This document shows positions 54,818 through 64,000 of a DNA stretch of 64,000 nt, in pieces. The position numbers and the translations under genes are program-made. Within the stretch, counting starts at the first letter, position 1; every line of letters begins with the position of its first letter. The notes beneath the pieces were generated by a model. The model made no database searches. It was not told the origin of the DNA and saw only the letters and a list, made by a program, of their open reading frames with translations. Source of the DNA: Knufia peltigerae (Eukaryota; Ascomycota; Eurotiomycetes; Chaetothyriales; Trichomeriaceae); the NCBI GenBank assembly GCA_030247855.1, contig JAPDRN010000111.1:1-64000 (forward strand), written 5' to 3'.

Positions 54818-56807
54818 ATGACCTCACCGTCTAACCGGGCGTCCTTCCACCCGTTGGGTCAACATGTAGCAGACGACAGCGTATCCCGCGACCTTTCGTT
54901 GGCGTCGGAAAGCTCTGGCAGCAGTGTCGACACTGTGGAAAAGCCACTGTACTCGGATGCTTCGCTCAAGGACGCGGTCAAACAGACGACCAAGATATCC
55001 GGCCGGCCTACCCTCGCACCAGGACTTTCAACGATTGCTCGTCGTCATTCTTTCATCGATGAAGAGGAAGATCCAGTGGCAGCGACGGCCGCTGTTCACG
55101 CTGCATCTTCTCCATCCACCAAGGACGAACCGGTGACATGGACATCTCTCCCTAGGAAGGGTCAATTGGCTGTCCTGACCATTGCCCGGTTATCAGAGCC
55201 TTTGACAGAACGATCTCTCGCAGCATACATGTTTTATCAACTGCGTTCCTTCGACCCAAGTCTTCCGGATAGCACCATCACGCGCCAGGGAGGTATGTTG
55301 ACGGCTTCCTTCGCCGCTGCTCAATTTGTCACTGCGGTTTGGTGGGGGCGTGCTGCCGACACACCGTGGATTGGTCGCAAGAGAGTCCTCCTTGTTGGGT
55401 TGTTCGGCACATGTGTTTCTTGTGTTGGTGTTGGCTTCTCCAGATCATTCGCACAAGCCCTTTTTTTCCGGGCTTGTGCTGGATGTCTGAATGGAAACGT
55501 TGGAGTCATGAGAACCATGATCAGTGAGATAATCAAAGAGAAGAAGTATGTGTTTCCAAGCAGACTACTTGTGCAATTCTGACCCCACCACCACAGATAC
55601 CAATCCCGCGCATTCCTGCTTTTGCCTATGTGCTTCAACATCGGTTAGTTCCTCCTACCGCCGCTATGATCGAAAGTCTGACAGTATCGCAGGCGTGGTC
55701 ATAGGACCTATACTCGGCGGCTTTTTGGCCGACCCAATAGCTTCGTTCCCAAACGTCTTCGGTCCTGGCTCTGCCATCGGTGGTCATGACGGCGTTGGAT
55801 GGATGACTTCCTTTCCATACGCGCTACCTAACGTCGTCAGCGCCTTCTTCATTCTGACCTCTGCCGTGTGCCTGTTCCTTGGTCTTGATGAGACCCACCC
55901 GGCTCTCAAGAATAGGCCAGACTATGGCCGTAGGCTCGGTAAAGTTCTGGTCCGTCTTCTCTGCAGGTGGCGTGGAAAGGGTGTCGACGAGTACGAATAC
56001 ACAGAACTTTCGGACCAGGTCGAGCTACAAGACGCCGTAGACTCGCGGGATGAAGAACATGAGGCACGAGACAGTGACACAGAGGCACTCAGACCCGACC
56101 AAGAGCCTCCCCAACAGCCAGCAAAACCATTGTTACGACACATCTACTCCAAGAACGTCATATTGACACTCGTCACTCATCACCTTCTAGCACTGCACCT
56201 GTCGGCCTTCAATGCCCTGATCTTCCTCTTCCTTCCTGCTCCGCGTTCCGACAACAACGACGCCCACCTTCCCTTCTCCTTCGCGGGCGGACTAGGTCTC
56301 AGCACCGAACGAGTTGGCCTTGCAACCGCCATCATTGGAGTGATTGGCTTTCCCCTGCAGATTGCACTGTACCCGATGCTCAACGCAAAACTCGGTACAT
56401 TGCCCAGCTACAAATTGTTCCTGCCGTTCTCGATCGCGTCATACTTTCTGACACCTTTCCTCGCCCTGCTGCCGAACAAGGCGTACTTGGTCTGGCCCGC
56501 CCTGACGGTCGCGCTGGCTCTGCAAGTCATATCTCGTACCTTTGCCTTGCCTGGCTCGACGATCCTCGTCAACAACTGCACGCCACATCCGAGCGTCCTG
56601 GGAACGATTCACGGTCTCGCGCAAAGCGTCTCCTCGGGGGCCCGTACGATAGGCCCCACGTTGGGAGGTTGGCTTTTGGGCCTAGGTCTGGGCAACAATT
56701 GCGTCGGCGCGGTGTGGTGGGCCATTGCAGGTATCGCGGCTCTGAACTGGTCCTTGCTGTGGCTCATTTACGAAGGTGACGCGGGAGTGGCAGCTGCTTG
56801 TGGATGA
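54818..56807 (+). CDS. MFS transporter, 12-TM type (YCR023C/ZIFL-like)
   Basis: Three exons, 54818-55545, 55597-55643 and 55693-56807, give 629 residues; introns are 51 and 49 bases. The joins rebuild EIIKEKKYQSRAFLLLPMCF and NIGVVIGPILGGFLADP, a block I associate with this mould MFS group. The N-terminal 110 residues are hydrophilic and Ser-rich. Motif A lies in WWGRAADTPWIGRKRVLL, and the central loop between helices 6 and 7 is long and acidic (about residues 370-425). The second half has FAGGLGLSTERVGLATAIIG and PHPSVLGTIHGLAQSVSSGA, GPTLGGWLLGLGL. The middle exon is 47 bases. The substrate is unknown. It is the third same-strand gene after the acetyltransferase and amidoligase. Confidence 0.9.
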
Positions 56808-57163
56808 CGACGATGATGATGACGATGATTTTTTTTTCTTTCCCTATAACATGCGTGACTTGAAATTATGAAAGAGGCGAAAGGATATTTAAAAGACCAG
56901 AGAAAATTCCAACCTTTTCTTTTCACAACCCCGGTTTTTTTTTTCACATGGACGTGGGCACAATGTAGAAAAGATATCAGTGCATCTATGACAGTAGCCA
57001 GATTCTAGCCAGATTCAACCCCAGTCCGGCATACCTAGGTGTTTGTTGATCCGTAAAGGTTATCTCTATTGTGAGAAGGTTCTTGCCTACATTCATGAGA
57101 CAAAAGTGTTTTCTACAGTGGCCAAAAGGCCTTTGGACATCACCTACAACGAGGCAATTACAA
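56808..57163. other. Intergenic region between convergent genes
   Basis: 356 bases between two stop codons. A GAC/GAT-rich stretch and poly-T runs follow the left stop. No gene is seen. Confidence 0.5.
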
Positions 57164-59513
57164 CTATATAGGCTCTGACATAAAGGTCTGCTGAGTATTG
57201 GACTTTGAACGGACCCTTACGCGCCGGCGCCTCCGAATCAAGGAAAAGGTGAGGGCCATTATTAAAAAGGCGGCTGTGACTGCGCCTACCACGATGCCGG
57301 CTATCCCACCTGCGCTCAGCGAGGTGCCTTTCGTAGATTCCGCAGACGCCGACGCCCCCGAGCTACCACTGCCGCTGATGGTCGACGACATCGGCGTCGA
57401 AGTGATTGTGGCTGGGACATGAGCCGGCGAAGATATCAGTCCCGTCCCACTCCATATGACCTGTCCCGCCAGGATCAGTCGGTGACGTCTACTAGAAAAA
57501 CTTCACCTGCAAGAGAACACACGAAGAACGCAAAGAGAAAGGGGAAGAAGGGTGGGGGGGGAGAGGGAAGGGGGGATGGTTTGCTCACCGAGCAGAGTTC
57601 AAAAAGAAACACTTGATCGAGACGTGAAACGCTGCCGGCGCCTTCACAGGTCTTGCGGTAATCATAGTCGCAGCGCGAGGCGAGCGACAGCATCGACGTA
57701 TCAGTGCAATAACACCTCGACAGTGCACCGAGCTGCGTGGAATCGGTGGAGTATCCGGGCAAGCTGTTTTCGCATCGGCTATAACTGGAGTCGAGTGGCT
57801 CGCAATAGACAGAAAAGTCACTGAGGCAGCTTGACGCGAGTTGGAAGACTGGCGTCGACTGTTGTGACGTGTGTGCAGCAGTAGTGGCAGTAGGCTCCCG
57901 TTTTGTCGTCGTATCATGTCGCGTACTGCTACCACCGACAGTAGTAGGACTCGGTGTGGTGGTGGCCCCGGTGGCCGCAGGCTGCGCGTTCATGGTCACA
58001 ATGACAATGGGTGCCGCGGCACCACTTGGATAGAAGGCTTTCAAGGCTTGTATAACGGTAAACACGGTGGAAATCAACGTCAGAACGAGCACTATAAAGG
58101 CAAATCTTTGAGTGTGCAGTTTCAGTCAGTTGCCGTGCGAGGTCCGCGGGAGAAAAGGAAGGAAAATGCTGCCCGAGATGGTGAGGAAGGGCAGCAGAAC
58201 TTACAGGAATGTCAGGTAGGCATATGAATTCCGTCGGTCACGGTATATCAGTTTGATGAACTTGTCGGGTTCAATATCGCGCAAGAAATGCTCGAGATAC
58301 CTGATGGACGGCCACAGATACTGGAATTCTTGTTTTGACCAGCGTGCGAGATTCTCCGCCGCACGACCAGCTGCGTTTCGTTCGCAGTACTCCTCCAACA
58401 AGTTGTCGTGGGGTGAAGGAAGGTGAGGGCTGGCCAGAAGCTCCTTGATGAGCGATTTGTTCAAGGGTCCGAATAGCAGGTAGTACGACTTCAAGATCTC
58501 TTTACCACGTTCACGTCGGAAACCAATTGAGCTATAACAAACAGCAGCCCCTTGGTTAACTCGAGGACGCAATAGAAAGGTGACAATGAATGAGAAGAGG
58601 GAAAAAGGGGAAGAGACTGGCTTACTCGAGTGCCGCATCTGGAGTATTGGTTTCCACCAAGTTCGGCTCCAACAATTGGCGACATGGCATGCAGAAGATG
58701 TACAGTTCATTGTTTCGTAGCTGCATATGTTCGCTAAAGTTGAACGTCCAGCGGAACCGTACTTGGCCGATGCGGTTGATCAAGCGAGCATTCAAACGGC
58801 TTTGGAATACTTCTTCATGTGGATCGGCCGAGGGGGCGTCAACCCACGGCTCCAGGGTCGGCAAGAGTCCCATCACATCTGCAATCGACCAGATGGTGAA
58901 ATTCCCGTCGTGATCGAGCTGGTCGTCGTTCAAGGCGAGGTGACTATAGCCTTCCAAACCCGCATCGGCCCTGCTGAAAAACGTTGCCCTTATCGACTGG
59001 TTTCCAAAGCGTCCGTGGAAGTCCTCTTCCATTATCCATAGTGCGATGGCGCTGACCACATCGTTGATGCGCTCCCTTCTCCAGCGGCCCTTTGATGACT
59101 CGTCACTGTTGTTGAAGGAGAAGATAGACCGAAGATTCTCGTCCAGAGCATACAGATATTGCTTCAAGGTGTGATGGACTCTTTCTGGATGGCCGAAATA
59201 CTCGACCACCGTTATGAAGAGGTTGATGAGGTTGTTCGGGTTCGGTTTGGAATCTGTACTGCTTCGTACAAGCCGAGTGTAGATATACTCTAGGTAAGGG
59301 TCGAGTTGGTCGCTGTGTGTGTTTGATCGTTCGGCGGAAGCATCGCCATATTGCAACGCATTCAACAGCCTTTTACGTTGCACTGGGTCGAGATAAAATT
59401 CTATCCCAGGAGGTCAGCATCGGTAGCCAGCAGCGCAGGAATCAGCTTGATCAACCTGGACCATCGTGTCCTCGTCCACGTATGCGTAGAGTCCGTCTGA
59501 GCTTCTCGGTCAT
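57164..59513 (-). CDS. Uncharacterised two-helix membrane protein
   Basis: Best model: exons 59456-59513, 58626-59400, 58205-58531, 57589-58105 and 57164-57460, 657 residues. The start MTEKLRRTLRIRGRGHDGP joins EFYLDPVQRKRLLNALQYGD over a weak GTTGAT donor, so exon 1 is the least certain. A soluble helical region (residues about 20-385) ends in FIKLIYRDRRNSYAYLTFL, running straight into a first membrane helix FAFIVLVLTLISTVFTVI. A Thr/Ser-rich stretch with eight or so Cys follows (SCLSDFSVYCEPLDSSYSRC, RCYCTDTSMLSLASRCDYDY), then a second helix GGIAGIVVGAVTAAFLIMAL and a basic tail SLIRRRRRVRVRSK. I recall the RDRR-helix block from large families of unassigned mould membrane proteins. The last intron has two competing acceptors; only the weaker keeps the frame. 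Confidence 0.7.
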
Positions 59514-60238
59514 CACTAGATGGCGACTGGTTCAAGCGGAGAGCTCCTTGAGTGTCGCTTTGGCGACAAGATTGTTATACTTCGCTGAAGGAGGATCAAC
59601 TGCCATAAAATGACAGAATCTGGCACTGGAAGGTGCGAAGAGCTCAAGTACCTCTCTAAGAGGCTCTTCAGCCAGCCTCAGCCTCAGCCTGACCGAATGT
59701 GCCTTGCTTACAGGGGTGTGGCCCAGGCAACCAAGCATATGCCAGGGTTCCAGCGTACCGGGCGAATTGAGTCCCGTGTGACATCTTGCGATCCTAGCGA
59801 TATGCATGAAGATTAGTCTAGTCTGTTGGGTTTGTGGTCAAAGAAGGCGAAGGGGGAGGCAAAGGGGTAGGGTATGTCTGTTTTGAAAGCGAGGTCAAAG
59901 AAACAATACCAATAACAACATGTTCTAGCCAGAAACTAGTCACAGCCCCGCAAGCCTCGCCAGCCATCGCCTCCTGATCAGCGAAGTCGAAGCTGTTTGA
60001 CGTCTCCGTATGCCTAGTAGCAGGATTCGAGCTGGTCAAGGTGGGCGCACTTCTGCCATTAACCAGGATATGACGTTGTGGCGAAGGATGGAAAGAGTGA
60101 GGCTGTTGATGTTCAGGACTGCCGTGTTTCCTCCTGGCGGGTGGCTCTTTTCTCTCGTACGCTCGTCCTCGAAAAAGTTGTGTCTGTTGTGATTTCTCCC
60201 TCTGGTGCTATACTGCATGATGCTCCTCTTTGTTTAAC
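59514..60238. promoter_or_regulatory. Divergent promoter region
   Basis: 725 bases between outward-pointing starts. A frame at 59532-59807 on the - strand contains an ATG (MAVDPPSAKYNNLVAK) but ends in a stop with no usable donor, so I do not annotate it. Confidence 0.45.
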
Positions 60239-62427
60239 ATGTCTGCCCTACCCATAACAGAAGCCCATGATGCGACGGGCACCAGAGCAAGCAGTCAGGC
60301 TGAGGTTCTCACAGCATTGTTGGCGCATATTCTGGAGAATGTTCTACGTCTGGTCAACGTGATGCCTCACTCCCCATACATCCTCTCTCTATTGTCTTTG
60401 GATCTGCTTTACAGAAGAGTTTACGGATATCCAGCAGCGTTAGCATACTTCAGATATATCGGTGATCTGTCGGTACGTACCATTCCACCTAATGTTACAG
60501 ACTTACAATTGATCATATTCTACACTCCAGAAGTCCATCTCTCTGTACATACACTCTGACAGAGGCCATGTCCGTAGAAGGTCTCTCCAGACCGTTCAAG
60601 CCGCACCTCCAAAGAAGGACGCCATCGACCTCGGAGATTGGTCTCTGAGGACACATGGCACATCGAATTTTCCCAGAAAAGCTGCAGCCGAGATCTTATC
60701 GGCCATACCAGGCTCTCAAGGTTTCTGTCTCTGGCCTGATGGTAATCTTGAAATCATCATGCTCCCGGGGAAACTTGTCAAATGGTACAGCAAGCCTGAC
60801 ATTCCTTGTCTTGCCGGTATAAGAATTCGTTTGTCACAGTTGCAAATCGCTGGGTCAGATACGATCACGACGGAGAGAATGAGATGTCTTTTGACTCGAA
60901 AGCTCTGTGCTCAGGTATCTAAGCCTGTGAGCAGATTGAAGAGGCTTAACGAAGTCAAATCTTACCTTTTGGCCAGAGCGAGGCATCGTAAACTTCAAAC
61001 ACAAAACGTCTGGAAATGGAGGTCTCGAAGCCAAATGGCACGACTACGCAAGCAAACAGCACTGCTACAGAAGTCATTGTTGCATCATGTTAGTGTTTCA
61101 ACTTCCAGGCCGAGCAGAAAGGGTATAGCATTTTCGTCTTCACCTCCTACAACGCGTGACACCCAACCTTTGCAAGAAGAGGCAACAGCAATGCACGAGA
61201 TCTGGCAGCAGAAACAGTCCGAATATAGAGACGCAACTTCACGGGTCCTCAACTCATCTAGGAATGAGCGACATCACGGACAATGCTCACGAAAGCATAC
61301 TTCAGCCGCGTGCAGCGAAGCTGACGCCGTCCCAGCTCCAGTTGCACCTCAGTTGAATGGCACAGTGGCGACTAAAAGGTTGGATGCAGGTACACACGAA
61401 GCAAATGGTATCGTGCAAGAGCCAACGATGGCTGCCATATCCCGCGCAAGCACGGCCCCAGAAGATGTGCCTCTTCCACCGACACCACCTCCAGCAGAGT
61501 CGCCGGAGGACAACATAGAGACCATACCGCCTCCCGCAGCCATATCGACACGGTGGATAACGTCACCGTGCCATGTCAAAATCGGGAACTCAGTCAGCAC
61601 GGCCGGGGTCAAAGTCCGGCAGGCCAACTCGACGGAGCACTTTGTCACTATATCTACTTATGCCGCCTATGAGGGTTCTTGCAAGAAGCCGCTGCCGTAT
61701 TGCAAACCGAAGACCAGAAAACTTTTTGGTAGAAAGTCTGGTAAGCCGCTACCTGACTTGGTTGGAGTCTCCGTACAAGAAGCGAGCACGCGAGATGTTG
61801 AGGTGAGTGCCCACTCTTCCAGGCAATCGATGGCTTCTCGAACTGATCTGGCCCTAGGTTGGAAAGATATTCGAGAATACAGATATCACATCGGCTGCGC
61901 ATGATAACCTCGTTTTTCCGAACGAGTTCCCCCAAGATGTGTCATTGGTCGGGCCAGTATCTTCAACGATACGACTTGCAAATAGAGCGGCGCTGGTATG
62001 GAGCGAGCGCATCAATTCCGATGGTGTATCTTTGCGGATCCTAGGGGACAATGAGCAAGCTGAATCGTTTGTGGCTGGGACGTACTTTGATCGCCCTCTC
62101 CCGGTCAAGCACGGCAAGGAGAAGCACGAGCTATCGGCGAAAGACATCCGTAGGTCTCTCCTCTACCGTCGAAATGGGAGACCTCCTGAGGATGCCGGAA
62201 AATTCCGCGGCGCGCCAGTCGTTTTGCGTGACGCAAAAGGCGGCTATAGAGAAGTTATTGGGTTCGAGTGTTTCCATTTCAAACCTATGCACGCGCAGCA
62301 CGAAGAACTGGGAATGGATTCAAAGGATGTAATACAAAGAATCATCAGTGGCCATGTCACGACCATATACGGCGCGATCAAGTTGACGAGAGAATTTAAA
62401 CAAAAATGGCAAATTGTGGATGAATAG
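60239..62427 (+). CDS. Unrecognised 691-residue protein
   Basis: Three exons, 60239-60472, 60531-61802 and 61858-62427, with both introns (58 and 55 bases) in phase 0. The start MSALPITEAHDATGTRASSQ leads into helices LTALLAHILENVLRLVNVMP and PYILSLLSLDLLYRRVYGYP. A possibly folded region follows to about residue 190 (SGS QGFCLWPDGNLEIIM in order, then LVKWYSKPDIPCLAGIRIRL). Residues 240-400 are basic and then Pro-rich (DVPLPPTPPPAESPED). The last 190 residues again look folded: LVGPVSSTIRLANRAALVWS, SFVAGTYFDRPLPVKHGKEK, REVIGFECFHFKPMHAQHEE and IISGHVTTIYGAIKLTREFK. I recognise no domain. Joins are supported by continuous open frame and good splice words (GTACGT/CTCCAG and GTGAGT/CCTAG). 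Confidence 0.72.
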
Positions 62428-63382
62428 GTTAAGGGATAACACAAAGCAGGAACAAGGGACCTCCGTAATTCCTCACGGACTGGACAATAACTCACCGAGT
62501 CAAACACCCCCTCGATCATGGCCGGTGACGACGACGACCATGGCAACAGGGCATATATACACACATCCTCGTCGACAGAGGTCTGCAGCCGGAAGAGCAG
62601 GTACAACATCGGCCAAGAAGTACACAGTCTCAACGTGTGTCTGTTGTTGGAGGTCTGCCCCTGGGAGCCTCTCGTCGTGGTGAACAGTGTTCCAACGTGA
62701 CTCTGAACCAAAAGTACCGTGACATCGTGGTGGAAAAAGGTCACGTCCCGCAACAGCATCGTGGCAATGTCAAGAAGCTCATGAGACCGCGCCCCTTGCA
62801 GAGGAGTCTCGTCGACCTCACAAAGGCAAACATACCTCAAAGGATGGGCACGGTCCTCAGCAATGTCATCGTGGCCTTTTTAGTCTATCTGGAGGGAGGT
62901 TTCGGAGATGGTGTCGACCTTGCCGCCGCCGCCGCCGCCGCCGGAGATTTTTGGTCCAGGTGTGAGTTTCAACGCCCGAGTCTTGGAGCCCCCTACGGCC
63001 ATATCGATATGATCCTACGAGTATTGTCCTTATGGTCCTACAGTCAATGGACGAGTGTAGCCAGGTAACTGACAGTGTTATGTGGGAGAGAGAAAGAAAA
63101 TTGGAGCCATGGAAACCCATGGAAGTCATCATTAAACAACGGAAGCTGCCAAAAGCAGGGTGTGACATTTGACAATACTTGCCTTGTTGTAGAAGAGCTC
63201 CTAACGACTCTTTGTAACTTCATCTCTAGGTTCTCATGGTGTCTCTCTCTATCTAAAGCACATTTCAATCTGTTGGCCAGTCCAACGCCAAACGTAATCT
63301 CTCACTCGAGTCTTCCCAACAGCAGAACGCAAGAAGAGATCGGTCACGAAATCGTAGTACAGCCTCGCCCCTATTATACACA
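62428..63382. other. Intergenic region between convergent genes, about 1 kb
   Basis: No supported gene. It holds a GCC triplet tract at 62922-62942. Several medium-length frames overlap here on both strands but lack starts, splice logic and domain content. Confidence 0.45.
62922..62942. repeat. GCC(7) triplet tract
   Basis: Seven GCC units stand in intergenic sequence. Confidence 0.85.
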
Positions 63383-64000
63383 TCAAAGCACTTTCGAACC
63401 GTGTCGATGTTGTGCAGCTTCGAGTCTGAGCAATCGACCCATCTCCGACGAAGCAGGTCTGGCATCCGCAAACCCACCCGTGACTTCCTCGCGCTTCTTG
63501 ACCCGGCCGAACAAACACGCCCAGAGATCTTCCTTGTCCACCATCTCGCCGCCATTTTTACCCGCGGTAAGCAATCTCGACAGATCGGCTGCCTGGAGCT
63601 CCATCGAGTTCGCCGCGTCGATGGCGTTTTCCTGCAACGATGACGACGCGGCTGGCGTCGCCGTGCCAGAGCTTGCAGCGGAGGAGGACGCCTTGCTTTT
63701 TCCTTTGTCTTTGATCGAGCCCGAGCTCCTACTGTCGGAATTGCTCTTCAAATGTGCCAATCTCCTCGCGACGGAGATATCGTAGATGCTCTCTTCGACC
63801 GTATCGGCGATCAGGTACATCCACACCGTCGTGGGTCTGTGCTGGCCAATTCGATGGACACGCGCAATGGCCTGCAACTCGATGGCCGTGTTGATCAGAG
63901 GCTCGCACAAAAACACGTGGCTCGCCACCACGAGGTTCAGACCGGCGGAGTGGGCCTTTGCGTGCAAGAGAAAACACTCGATCGAAGGATCGGCCTTGAA
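63383..64000 (-). CDS. SNF2-family helicase, SHPRH/Irc20-type, C-terminal part (partial)
   Basis: The frame is open from the window's right edge to the stop at 63383 and gives the last 205 residues. It begins in the helicase C-terminal lobe: CFLLHAKAHSAGLNLVVASH, VFLCEPLINTAIELQAIARV and the motif VI segment HRIGQHRPTTVWMYLIADTV, then EESIYDISVARRLAHL. NTAIELQAIARVHRIGQ is typical of the SHPRH/Irc20 branch, large SNF2 ATPases with an inserted RING that act as ubiquitin ligases in DNA repair; the RING would lie outside the window. The tail is Ser/Ala/Lys-rich, then KEDLWACLFGRVKKREEVTG and FADARPASSEM. Truncated only by the window, not by a break. Confidence 0.9.
   Translation of the reverse strand, partial: FKADPSIECFLLHAKAHSAGLNLVVASHVFLCEPLINTAIELQAIARVHRIGQHRPTTVWMYLIADTVEESIYDISVARRLAHLKSNSDSRSSGSIKDKGKSKASSSAASSGTATPAASSSLQENAIDAANSMELQAADLSRLLTAGKNGGEMVDKEDLWACLFGRVKKREEVTGGFADARPASSEMGRLLRLEAAQHRHGSKVL

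Noticed and set aside
59532..59807. Alternative first exon (MAVDPPSAKYNNLVAK) for the two-helix membrane protein
   Set aside because: It runs into a stop with no GT donor in the right phase; the downstream ATG at 59513 joins in frame instead.
1..64000. CRISPR arrays, insertion sequences, rRNA, telomeric repeats, PKS/NRPS genes
   Set aside because: Looked for on both strands; no spaced identical repeats, transposase motifs, rRNA blocks, TTAGGG arrays or megasynthase domains were seen.

Overview
This is chromosomal DNA from a filamentous ascomycete (Pezizomycotina). The evidence is short GT-AG introns of about 48-130 bases, many with a TACTAAC- or GCTAAC-like branch site, in genes of purely eukaryotic families: NuA4 Vid21/Eaf1, eIF3m, TFIIH Tfb3, clathrin heavy chain and Ste24. 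Many proteins match the layout usual in moulds rather than in budding yeasts. I cannot name the order or species with confidence; the gene content would fit a eurotiomycete. There are about 27 genes in 64 kb on both strands, roughly one per 2.4 kb. I see no transposase, rRNA, convincing tRNA, CRISPR array, or PKS/NRPS cluster.

Left part (1-16.1 kb): a truncated 3' exon, a small Asn-tract protein, pyruvate carboxylase (five exons including one of 5 bases), a 1.9 kb spacer, clathrin heavy chain (five exons), and UMP kinase with a probable N-terminal membrane/mitochondrial extension. Middle left (16-28.4 kb): a housekeeping block of Mak11 (60S assembly), Vid21/Eaf1 (NuA4 acetyltransferase), eIF3m, Tfb3 (TFIIH kinase assembly) and a URI/Bud27 prefoldin-like protein.

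Middle (28.4-46 kb) is more accessory: a 14-TM type MFS exporter, an acetyltransferase with a mitochondrial-type leader, a basic nuclear-type protein, an AT-hook protein with a C-terminal membrane helix, glucose-6-phosphate 1-epimerase, a small putatively myristoylated protein, a first amidoligase-like protein, a DUF1330-like protein and an acidic/basic low-complexity protein. Right part (46-64 kb): Ste24 CAAX protease, mitochondrial ribosomal protein bL34m, biotin synthase, then acetyltransferase, a second amidoligase-like protein and an MFS transporter in tandem, a two-helix membrane protein, an unrecognised 691-residue protein and the C-terminus of an SHPRH/Irc20-type SNF2 helicase cut by the window edge.

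The most interesting points are two diverged amidoligase-fold genes 9 kb apart, the second inside a same-strand acetyltransferase-amidoligase-transporter run; the 5-base microexon that restores the conserved GDMLNP block of pyruvate carboxylase; and the candidate splice that fuses a membrane leader onto UMP kinase. All exon joins were made by eye from splice motifs and reading frame and have no transcript support.
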